DNA from: Chromera velia
Taxonomy: Eukaryota; Sar; Chromeraceae
Length of the DNA stretch: 14,663 nt
NCBI GenBank assembly: GCA_018398765.1
Contig: JAHBMJ010001228.1
Coordinates: 19,463-34,125 of the forward strand
Direction: 5' to 3'
A program made the position numbers and the translations under genes. Below are positions 1 through 7,351 of the stretch, in pieces. Each line of letters opens with the position of its first letter. Positions within the stretch are counted from its first letter, which is position 1. The notes under the pieces are model-generated. The model was not told where the DNA came from, searched no databases, and saw nothing but the letters and a program-made list of their open reading frames with translations.

Positions 1-257
1 CACTCACTCACTCACTCACACTCACACTCACACTCACACTCACACTCACACTCACACTCACACTCACACTCACACTCACACTCACACTCACACTCACACT
101 CACACTCACACTCACACTCACACTCACCCTCACACTCACACTCACACACACACACACACACACTCACTCACTCACTCACTCACTCACTCATCCATCATTC
201 TTCCTCAGTCACTCTTTTACTCACTAACTCACTCACTCACTCACTCACTCACTCACT
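1..257. repeat. CACT / CACACT microsatellite
   Basis: The stretch is built from (CACT)n at both ends, (CACACT)n for most of the first 140 bases and a short (CA)n run near 143-162. A few point interruptions and a degenerate patch lie around 190-230. On the minus strand it reads as (GTGA)n and (AGTGTG)n. It begins at the window edge, so its full length is unknown. It directly follows, and partly overlaps, the 3' end of the minus-strand coding frame. Confidence 0.97.
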
Positions 258-1120
258 GACCGATTCAAGAACACGAAAATTCCTCCCATCTCCCCTCCTG
301 TAGAGTAATGCTGCCCTTTGTAGCTCTGCACAAACACCGTCCCATTCTCCACCTGCGCTGCCCACAGAATCTCACCCCGGTCCCCCCACTCCTCAACATC
401 CGACCATGCGCCTACCCCAGGCCCCGTCTTTCTCACACGCAGCATTCTCTGCGGCTCAAACTTCCAAGGGACCCTGCCTGCCTCAAAAAAGGACAAGACG
501 AGAAGTCCTGAGTCCAGCGAGATCAATTGCGGTTCTCTTAAATCCGTCTCCACCGAGATTTCCAATTCTTTCTCGAAAGACAGACTGCTCAGAAAATCAC
601 CCGATAGATCGGGAAGCTCGTCACTACCCTCGGATGCTCCTGAGGGGAGCTCTGCGGAAACAACGAACAAACGGGTTTTCGGACTTGCAAAATGATACGG
701 GGCTGTGCGCCATGAGAGAAACAAACGATTTTCATGGAGCACACTCGAGAGACAATTGTTGGACGCCTGAGTGGTCACCCCTGGAGCGATCACATCCTTT
801 TGATTGGATGGAATCACAATCTCGGGCCCTGAGACAATTCTCACGGTTGGGCGAGAAGGTATGCCGTCTCCGTCTCCGTCTCCTCCATCTATAAAACCCC
901 TCGCTGACCCTTCTGCGAAAAGTTCCTCATCCCACCGCCGCGCCGCCGCATGCCAAGCAAACCCACTGCCAGTGACTGCCACAGAGCCAGCGTTCTCCCT
1001 TTGAATCGGCACAGCGCCTTCAGGACCTGGGCAAGGCTCTGAAAGAGGGCCACACATCAAGACGCGCTCTCCTGAACCAAAGAAGAGACGGAGAAGGACT
1101 GCGAACACAAAGATCGACAT
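245..1120 (-). CDS. Secreted sialidase-superfamily-like protein, N-terminal exon
   Basis: This is an open frame of 291 residues from the first in-frame ATG at 1120 (an upstream in-frame TTG at 1132 is not a plausible eukaryotic start). The N-terminus has a hydrophobic run (IFVFAVLLRLFF) typical of a signal peptide, so export is likely. An Asp-Gly repeat of DGDGDG type (about residues 78-86) is encoded by a small hexamer repeat. The second half has features I associate with sialidase/BNR-type beta-propellers: FLSWRTAPYHFASP (about 134-147), TRLFVVSAE, DLREPQL (about 193-199), a WGDRGEILW segment and a YKGQHY segment. Family membership is inferred from pattern memory; substrate and activity are unknown. 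The last residues and the stop fall inside the microsatellite. The true exon probably ends near 257 at a GTGAGT donor, with the rest of the gene beyond the window. At 291 residues it is shorter than a complete propeller would need. Confidence 0.55.
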   Translation of the reverse strand: MSIFVFAVLLRLFFGSGERVLMCGPLSEPCPGPEGAVPIQRENAGSVAVTGSGFAWHAAARRWDEELFAEGSARGFIDGGDGDGDGIPSRPTVRIVSGPEIVIPSNQKDVIAPGVTTQASNNCLSSVLHENRLFLSWRTAPYHFASPKTRLFVVSAELPSGASEGSDELPDLSGDFLSSLSFEKELEISVETDLREPQLISLDSGLLVLSFFEAGRVPWKFEPQRMLRVRKTGPGVGAWSDVEEWGDRGEILWAAQVENGTVFVQSYKGQHYSTGGEMGGIFVFLNRSVSE

Positions 1121-1404
1121 GCTTGGGCACAATTGACTGCGAAAACTTGATTTCCTTCTCTTTACTGCCGAGCATCAAATCTTCCGCAAGCCAGACCAGG
1201 TCGGCCGCGAGAGCCGAATTGAGGCGCTTCTTAGTACGCGATGCTTCTCCGGAAATCAGACTCAGATCCGGAAATCTGCATGTGAAGGAGTCACTGACCA
1301 TGATCGCGCGACCCCTTGCAATCCCCTTGCATGGCTGTGCGCGCAAAACATGCACATCGCGCGAAACTCGAAAAAAATTAAGTCACAAGACAAAATTTGC
1401 ATGC

Positions 1405-1621
1405 ATTCCAGCTCCAGGCCTTCGAGCTAGCTTAGCTTGCTGAAGCTTACTAGGCTGGTGGGCCCGCGAGATACTTTTGTGCGTCTTGGCGGGGAGTTCT
1501 CCCCCGACAAGCCGCAAGGACCACGGGACTAGACGCAAACGCGCGGCAGAAAATTCGTGCAATGCTTTGATTTGCTGCCGACGTTTACCTAGTTGCCGTA
1601 ATCTGGTCTCCTCCAGCTCCT
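1405..1621 (+). repeat. Dispersed repeat Y, copy 1
   Basis: This 217-bp block is repeated without any length change at 1953-2169. I count about 13 differences (roughly 94% identity), of which 12 are transitions. The copy begins at ATTCCAGCTCC and ends at CTCCAGCTCCT. It lacks the X module that precedes copy 2, so it may be truncated at the 5' side. A Pol III A-box-like string (TAGCTTAGCTTG) is present near its start, but I see no matching B box downstream, so a tRNA-derived SINE origin is unproven. The strand is arbitrary. Confidence 0.9.
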
Positions 1622-1731
1622 CCTACAACTTTGCTCTTCCCTTACAACAGCACCAGTACGGAATAGTTTATCACCCTAATTGGGCTTCACTCACTAAGCA
1701 GTGTGTTTGAATAAAGAGAGGAGTCAAAGAA

Positions 1732-1746
1732 GGGTGGGAGGGAGGG
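1732..1746 (+). other. G-quadruplex motif
   Basis: Four G3 tracts are separated by single-base loops (GGGTGGGAGGGAGGG). This spacing is known to favour very stable parallel quadruplexes. It ends exactly where repeat X1 begins at 1747. Confidence 0.8.
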
Positions 1747-1952
1747 TATCGTAAATCGTCGATCCACGACTGCTAACTGACAATATGGGTTATCGTTTCT
1801 TTACCTTTCCTTGAGGGCCCCCAATCTTAGAAACGGAAGGGGAAGGAGACTATCTTTTCATTTTTCCTGCTTATCTATTTGTATCAGCGCCCGCACTCTC
1901 CGGGTTCTGCTGGAATGCGGCTCCGACTGCGTTTCGCTCCGTTTTACCTTCT
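1747..1952 (+). repeat. Dispersed repeat X, copy 1
   Basis: This block of about 206 bp matches 5866-6070 with high similarity and small indels. It begins TATCGTAAATCG and contains the shared stretch CTTTCCTTGAGGGCCCCCAA. It ends TTTTACCTTCT and is followed with no gap by repeat Y copy 2. It has no convincing reading frame. It may be the 5' part of a composite element whose 3' part is Y. Confidence 0.88.
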
Positions 1953-2169
1953 ATTCCAGCTCCAGGCCTTCGAGTTAGCTTAGCTTGCTGAAGCTTACTA
2001 GGCTGGTGGGCCTACGAGATACTTTTGTGCGTCTTGGCGGGGAGTTCTCCCCCAATAAGCCGCAAGAACCACGGGACTAGACGCAAACGCGCGGCAGAAA
2101 ATTCCCGCAATGCTTTGATTTGCTGCCGACGTTTGCCTAGTCGCCGTAGTCCAGTCTCCTCCAGCTCCT
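1953..2169 (+). repeat. Dispersed repeat Y, copy 2
   Basis: This is the second 217-bp Y copy, collinear with 1405-1621. The differences are almost all C/T or A/G, for example CCCCGACAAG in copy 1 against CCCCAATAAG here. That pattern fits ageing by transitions, possibly methylation-driven deamination. It abuts X1 directly. The sequence after it is unrelated to the sequence after copy 1, so 2169 is probably the repeat's end. Confidence 0.9.
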
Positions 2170-2872
2170 ATACTGATGCGAACCTCCCTGAACCTAAGTA
2201 CCACTTCAACAAATATAATCAAGATTATCTCTATCTGCGGCATCTTTTTTTAAGAGACCGTCCATGCCTGCGGTGTAGATGGTCAAGACATCGTCCAAAT
2301 ATGTGGCTTAGGCTTTTAAAACACCATAAATAATCTGCGCCTGTGGCACAGACTTTCTTTTTCAAGCTTATCCAAAAATGCGGCCTGAACTTTTAAGTGG
2401 TAGTTAGGTTCAGGGGGGTCCTGATGTGCAAGGCCCCCAGTCTGAGATGAGCTACATTTTTTTATTTGTATAGACGCTCATATTAAACGTTGTTTAATAA
2501 AACGTCTATAACATATTAAAAAAGAATAGCAAATCGAAAACGCAGTGTATATAAGCTCTGAATGTAAGCTACATATACTAATTATATAGGAATTTATTGA
2601 TGGATTGATTTAAACCTAGGGTTTAAACAACTGAATTTATACCTTTGTAAAAATTTAGTTTGTTTAAACAATAGTATGAGTACAAATGAAAATGATGCTC
2701 ATATTCATAGTCTACTTTGGGGGTGGCCTGTATGGAAAACACTGCCTCCGCATCGTGATCCAATCGAAACATTCAAGTTTTGATCGGCCAACAACTAAAT
2801 CTGAACCGCATCTTATTGTGGGAATATAAATCATACGTCACATCTACGTATTTTAAATAACTGTTTCTGTGT
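2170..2872. other. AT-rich non-coding stretch without a recognised gene
   Basis: No convincing coding frame is visible. The region holds a hairpin at 2469-2510 and a near-palindrome TTTAAACC-TAG-GGTTTAAA at 2609-2627. It also has a perfect 12-bp palindrome TTGTTTAAACAA at 2660-2671. Base composition drops sharply to AT-rich from about 2450. It could be an old transposon relic, but I cannot name one. Confidence 0.6.
2469..2510. other. Compound hairpin / inverted repeat
   Basis: Outer arms TATAGACG (2469-2476) and CGTCTATA (2503-2510) pair perfectly. Inside them ATTAAAC (2482-2488) and GTTTAAT (2492-2498) also pair perfectly around a 3-base loop. A small asymmetric internal loop of 5 against 4 bases separates the two stems. 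The function is unknown; it may be part of a fold-back or MITE-like element. Confidence 0.75.
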
Positions 2873-3091
2873 GAACGCGACCTTTTCTTCTTCTGTTCGA
2901 GTCTTCTATTACCACCTCCAATGCGCATGCTGCTCGTGAGCTCATCAAGCGAGCACTTCAGGGGATCTCGCGCTTAGCCTTAATATCTCTAGAGTTAAGT
3001 GATTGACGATCTCTTACATGAACATAGGCTGCTGGGAGCACGGCTCCACTCTAGTAAAGCCAACTTCATTCATTCATTCATTCATTCATTC
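2873..3091 (+). mobile_element. Possible LINE 3' end with tetranucleotide tail
   Basis: The segment ends in a phrase with GGGAGCACGGCTCC and GTAAAGCCAAC followed by (TTCA)n at 3064-3091. Short tandem 3' tails of this kind are typical of several non-LTR retrotransposon clades. An open frame of about 42 codons precedes it and stops near 3006; it includes ...NAHAARELIKRALQGI..., which I cannot assign to a reverse transcriptase. The start given here is approximate. The call rests mainly on the tail; a chance microsatellite is the alternative. Confidence 0.35.
3064..3091. repeat. (TTCA)n microsatellite
   Basis: There are about seven uninterrupted TTCA/ATTC units. Confidence 0.95.
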
Positions 3092-3483
3092 AAAAGAATC
3101 ATGCAGTCTGGATCATAACCTCAATCAATCGACAATCGACTGACATTCGACTGACAGTGTCTTAACTTGCAGTCACATGGTGAAAGAAGCTGAACAGAGA
3201 AATGTTTGTATCAGTTTGTGTACAGTCGTGTGTCGTTGTTGTGTTTACCAAATTGAATGCCATATAATTGATAGGCAAGGGGCGCAAGCGAGTTTGTACT
3301 AGTATAGTCACTTATGCATACTTGTCCGCAGTGGAGAGACCAAACAGTGAGATTCCGACGGTATGTGTCGGTGTGTGTCTTCCTATGGTGAAGGAAGAGT
3401 AGGTAAAGAGGTGCCTCCGGCAGTCACTATGTACTTTTCTATATCTATCAAGAAACTTTGAGGCTGAACAGTGTCAGTAACGA
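3092..3483. other. Unassigned spacer
   Basis: I see no gene or clear repeat here apart from small local redundancies, such as the repeated CGACTGACA-like words near 3130-3160. Array 1 begins at its right end. Confidence 0.5.
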
Positions 3484-5175
3484 AGTTTGCACAGCAAGAC
3501 ATGTAGAATGGTCGGGCGTCAGATTATCATCATGATGGTACACACACATATGCAGAAGGAAGAAAGCTAGGGAATAAAAGTCTGCTCCGCAGTCAGGCAT
3601 GCAGGATAGTTGAGCGTTAGACGGCAGGCACACATGCAAAAAGATCGAACTCTAATGGCAAGGCATGCAGAAAGGCCGAGCGTCAGGTGGCAGGCACATA
3701 TGCAAAAAGATCAAACTCTGATGGCAAGGCATGCAGAAAGGCCGAGCGTCAGGTGGTAGGCACCTATGCAGAAGAAACGAAGTCTGCACCGCAGTCAGAC
3801 ACGCAGGATGGTCGAGCATCAGACGGCAGGCACACAATGTCATGCAAAAAACTCGAACTATGATGGCAAAGCATGCAGAAAGTTCGAGCATTAGATGGCA
3901 GGTACATATGCAGAACTTGCAGAAGAACGAGATCTGCACCGCAGTCAAGCAGGCAGAAAGTTTGAGCGCGTCAAACGGCAGTCATCCACGCAGAAAGAAC
4001 ATCGAACTCTGCACGGCCGTCAGGTATACCGTAAGGTCCAGCATCTGGCAGGCACACATACAGACGCATGCAGAATTCGAACTCTTCACAGCACTAAGAC
4101 ACAAGAAAGGTTGAGCTAGCTTTAGACGGCAGTCAGGCACGTAGAAAAAACAAACTCTGCACGGCAGTCAGGCTCGCAGGAAAGTTGGGCGTCGGATGGT
4201 AGGTATACATGCAGAAAGAACGAACTCTGCACGGCGGTCAGGCACGCAGAATGGTCAAGCGTCAGACGGTAGGTACATATGCAAAAAGAATCAAGTCTGC
4301 ACCGCAGTCAGGCATGCAGAAAGGTCAGGTGTCGGATGGCAGGATATAGCAGGCACACATGCAGAAATCGAACTCTTTACGGCAGTAAGGCACAAAAAAG
4401 GTCGAGCTAGCTTTAGATGGCAGTCATCTAGTACGCAGAAAGAATAAACTCTGCACGGCACTCAGGCACGCAGAAAGGTTGGCTGTTAGATGGCAGGCAC
4501 ATATGCAGAAAGAACGAACTAGCTCTACATAGTGGTCAAGCACAGAGAAAGTTCGGGTGTCGGATGGCAGACATACATGCAGAAAGAACAAACTCTGCAT
4601 GGCAGTCAGGCATGCAGGATAGTCGAGCATCAGACGGTAGGCACACATGCAAAAAGAACAAACTCTGCACCGCAGTCAGGCATGCAGAATGGTCGGGCGT
4701 TAGATGGCAGGCATACATACAAAAAGAACAAAGTCTGCACTCGGTCTGCAGTTAGGCACGCAGAATGGTCGGGCGTCGCCGCGTCGAATGGCAGGTACAC
4801 ATGCAAGAGAACGAACTCTACATGGCGGTCGGGCACGCGAATAGTCGTACGTCAGAAAAGGCACACATGCGGCAATATATGGAATGCAGAAAGATCAAAC
4901 TCTGCACAGCAGTCAGGCATGCAGAATGGTCCAGCGTCAGATGACAGTCAGGGCCTGGCACACAGAAAGAACGAACTCTGCGGGGCGGTCTTGCATGCAA
5001 ATTGGCCCAGCATCAGATGGTAGGCACACATGCAGAAGGTTGAACTCTAATCGAACTCTGATAGCAAGGCATGAGAAAGGCCGAGCGCTAGACGACAGTC
5101 AGGCATGTAGAAAGAACGAGCTTTGCACTGCAAGGCATGCAGAAAGGCCGAGCGTCAGACGGTAGTCAGGTACGT
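3484..5175. repeat. Tandem array 1, about 70-bp monomer
   Basis: More than 20 degenerate units of about 66-78 bp follow each other. A typical unit contains GGCACACATGCAGAAAGAAC, GAACTCTGCAC, GGCAGTCAGGCATGCAGAA and GGTCGAGCGTCAGA. Each unit tends to carry the inverted pair TGCAGA...TCTGCA and a GCATGC palindrome. Spacing between successive GCATGCAGAA anchors near 3662-4023 is 66, 70, 72, 78 and 74 bp. Unit length is not kept to a multiple of three, so the many open frames inside it, on both strands, look like by-products. Confidence 0.92.
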
Positions 5176-5865
5176 AAATGGAGGCAACTCGATGTGGTTG
5201 TACGACATCACTCAGTCTGTGTCTTGTTTGAGTCGCCTATCTGATGAATAGATACTAATTCCTCGGAAATTTATGTGTGGTGACATATACATGAGTTGTG
5301 GCCCATCTGCATGTCCACATGGCCTAGCACATGGCGGGCAGGACGGTTGAAAAACTGATGGAGACTGGAGGATTGAGACGGCACATGACGGAACGCAGGT
5401 TTGGGACATAATGGGATAAGCCTGTGAACTGACCAGTTTTCTTCTTTGCCGCTGCGCTCTTAGACTTTGGGGGCATGGTGTAGAGAGGTGTGAGGCTTGC
5501 AGTGGAGCTTGCACCCGCATGGATTGGAGGTATGGTGAGATGTAAATGAGTGAAAGCCATAGGACTTCGATGGTTTCGACTCGTGTAGAAGCGTGTAGAA
5601 GCCAGCTACGACCGATGCCAATGGACTTGCAGTGGGGTCTGTATGGGTCCTGGCAGTGTAGTAAGCGCACTCCAATCGACTGTCGAAAGTTCAAATCGGT
5701 TGCTTTGCATAGATAGTGAGAATAAGCGTCGACCGTTACCAACCGCCTCACAAGAAGGACAGTATGGGTCGTTTGCTTTAGTAAGAATCAGCGTTGACCA
5801 TTTCCATCTGCCTCGCGCATGCAGCCTGGGTCTCTGCTGAGAGTTAGAGTGCGAACGATTTACAG
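5176..5865. other. Single-copy stretch between repeats
   Basis: This is about 690 bp without tandem structure. A 179-codon minus-strand frame (5751-5212) has no family resemblance I recognise and a cysteine- and serine-rich composition typical of chance frames. The only coding hint I credit is the short basic start at 5476. Sequence near 5855-5875 contains the inverted pair CGATTTAC...GTAAATCG overlapping the start of X2. Confidence 0.5.
5434..5476 (-). CDS. Candidate first exon with Lys/Ala-rich N-terminus
   Basis: On the minus strand an ATG at 5476 sits in a favourable context (ACCATGCC, with A at -3). It encodes MPPKSKSAAAKKKTG, a composition seen at the start of basic eukaryotic proteins such as ribosomal or chromatin proteins. 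A plausible 5' splice donor (CTG|GTCAGT) follows within the fifteenth codon. Beyond it the frame becomes unremarkable, as expected for an intron. If real, the intron would run into array 1. No downstream exon is recognised, so no function is assigned and chance remains quite possible. Confidence 0.22.
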
Positions 5866-6070
5866 TATCGTAAATCGATCCACGACTGCTAGCTAACAAT
5901 ACAGGTTATCGTTTCTTTACCTTTCCTTGAGGGCCCCCAATCTTTGAAAAGGAAGGGGAAGGAGACTATCTTTTCTTTTTTCCTGCTTATCTATTTGTGG
6001 CGGCGCCTGCGCTCTCCAGGTTCCGCTGGAACGCAGCGCCGACTCCGTTTTGCTCCGCTTTACCTTCCAT
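5866..6070 (+). repeat. Dispersed repeat X, copy 2
   Basis: It matches X1 (1747-1952) along its full length, with a 3-bp deletion near the start, a 1-bp change in a T run and scattered substitutions. It ends CTTTACCTTCCATGC. Unlike X1, about 45 bp of extra sequence, including a TATA-like box, separates it from the next module (C1). Confidence 0.88.
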
Positions 6071-6106
6071 GCAACGATTCAGTGCATGGCTTTCCACACA
6101 TCCCCA

Positions 6107-6114
6107 TATATAAG
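6107..6114 (+). promoter_or_regulatory. TATA-box-like sequence
   Basis: TATATAAG lies downstream of X2 and just before C1. A related CATCCCC...ATATATA arrangement follows repeat B near 13197-13216. It may be an element-borne promoter; there is no independent evidence of transcription. Confidence 0.3.
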
Positions 6115-6394
6115 CTTTTATCATCGCCTTATGTCGTTCATATATGAGTCATTTTAGAGGAGGGCCCGCTAGATGTATAGAGGTATAGGATCACGTCTTG
6201 CCGAAGGGTTAGCCCCGACAAGCCGTAGGGTAGCCGATGCATGCAGGAAAGGCTAAGCTGTGCTTTAGCTCTTTCTTAAGCGTCATCGTCCAAAAAGGAT
6301 CCTAGATGGATGGCCGATGCGCGTAGGAAAGGCTAAGCTGTGCTTTAGCTCTTTTTTAAGCGTCATCGTCCAAAAAGAATCCTAGACGGCTCCC
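6115..6394 (+). repeat. Dispersed repeat C, copy 1, with internal 80-bp duplication
   Basis: It begins CTTTTATCATCGC and ends CTAGACGGCTCCC, matching C2 at 6787-6999. Its 3' part is duplicated in tandem: 6231-6310 and 6311-6390 are near-identical 80-bp units, while C2 has only one. Each unit holds GGCTAAGCTGTGCTTTAGC, which folds as a GCTAAGC/GCTTTAGC stem with one bulged T. No coding is apparent. Confidence 0.88.
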
Positions 6395-6574
6395 ACTGCA
6401 CCGTCCATGGAAATGTTCCCATTGCTCTAAGTTCCCCCCCGTCAACCCCATGCCAACCAAGACGAAATAGTCTTTCCCCAGTTACCTGAGTTTACTACTC
6501 AAGTAGTCAGCCCGATATTGCTGCTAAGGCTTCTGATTAGAGAAAACAGAGTACACAAAGAAAAAAACGCGGTA

Positions 6575-6588
6575 GGTGGGTGGGTGGG
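6575..6588 (+). other. G-rich quadruplex-like motif
   Basis: GGTGGGTGGGTGGG has three G3 tracts and one G2 tract with single-T loops. It sits immediately before repeat A, just as the stronger motif at 1732-1746 sits immediately before X1. Confidence 0.55.
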
Positions 6589-6783
6589 TATCCGTTCGCT
6601 TTCACCAACTGTTTTACAGACGGTCTTTCAGATTCTCTTCTCTCACTGCTCTTGCTGTTGCTTCTATTAGAATGTATCTTTCTTACTGAAATATTGTTTA
6701 GAAATGGTGAGTGGCGGCGACATACGGCGATGACGCTCAAACGCTCGGCTAAACCCCCTACAAGCGCCGCCACGCCTTCTATT
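6589..6783 (+). repeat. Dispersed repeat A (copy of B)
   Basis: It matches 12997-13200 from TATCCGTTCGCTTTCAC through the CACGCCTTCYAT end. Similarity is high, with a 6-bp indel near 6690. A donor-like string (AAATG|GTGAGTGG) is conserved in both copies. Substitutions are not concentrated in third codon positions of any frame I checked, so the short frames on both strands probably do not encode protein. Repeat C copy 2 follows directly. Confidence 0.88.
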
Positions 6784-6786
6784 TAA

Positions 6787-6999
6787 ACTTTTATCATCGC
6801 TTTATGTCGTTTATATATGAGTCATTTTAGAGGAGGGCCCGCTAGATGTATAGAGGTCTAGATAGAGGTATAGGATCACGTCTTGCCGAAGGGTTAGCCC
6901 CGATAAGCCATAGGGTGGCCGATGCACGCAGGAAAGGCTAAGCTGTGCTTTAGCTCTTTTTTAAGCGTCATTGTCCAAAAGGGATCCTAGACGGCTCCC
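6787..6999 (+). repeat. Dispersed repeat C, copy 2
   Basis: It is the single-unit version of C1, with a 12-bp tandem duplication (TAGAGGTCTAGATAGAGG region) that C1 lacks. It carries CCCCGATAAGCC where C1 has CCCCGACAAGCC. It directly follows repeat A, which suggests an A-C composite parallel to X-Y. Confidence 0.88.
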
Positions 7000-7158
7000 T
7001 GTCTGAAAAGTGGGCCCAATCTGATAGGAAAGCAAGCAAGTTATCTGAAAATATGTATATATTAGAAAGGCGGCTGCTTCAAGTTGGTGACCAGAGTGTC
7101 TGGTAGGGAAATGAATAATGGAATATACAAAGCAGTACACTGATGACCGAATAGTCTG

Positions 7159-7320
7159 CAGAAAGAACAGTGCGAAGGGGCACGAGTCAGAGCGAATATA
7201 CGCATGAGCACGAGTCAAAGAGGATGTGCACAGGAGCATAAGTCAGAGAGAATATGCGCAGGGGCACCAGTCAGAGAGAATGTGTGCAGAGGTATGAGTC
7301 AGATCGAATATGTAAGGGGA
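7159..7320. repeat. 28-bp tandem array (locus 1)
   Basis: About five to six units of GGCACGAGTCAGAGAGAAT plus GTGCGCAG are visible, with successive GTCA anchors about 28 bp apart. The same unit forms the arrays at 11038-11186 and 12292-12560. Confidence 0.85.
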
Positions 7321-7351
7321 GAAGTCTGCTCATCCACCGGCTGCTTGCCTA

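Noticed and set aside
1-257. Telomere at the window start
   Set aside because: The CACACT/CACT units do not match any common telomeric repeat and the tract is interrupted and mixed.
1405-1621. tRNA-derived SINE from the A-box-like TAGCTTAGCTTG
   Set aside because: No B box at suitable spacing downstream, so the match alone is not enough.
1998-2243. Minus-strand 81-codon and plus-strand 102-codon frames over repeat Y2
   Set aside because: They exist because of the repeat; Y1 and Y2 differ by transitions spread over codon positions and no family is recognised.
3731-5165. Many open frames on both strands inside array 1
   Set aside because: They are shadows of a stop-poor tandem unit whose length varies out of frame; peptides show no known domain.
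5212-5751. 179-codon minus-strand frame
   Set aside because: No recognisable motif or domain, with composition like translated non-coding DNA; several other frames overlap it equally.
7159-7320. CRISPR-like short repeats of 28 bp
   Set aside because: The repeats are head to tail with no unique spacers, and the context is eukaryotic. They are a minisatellite.
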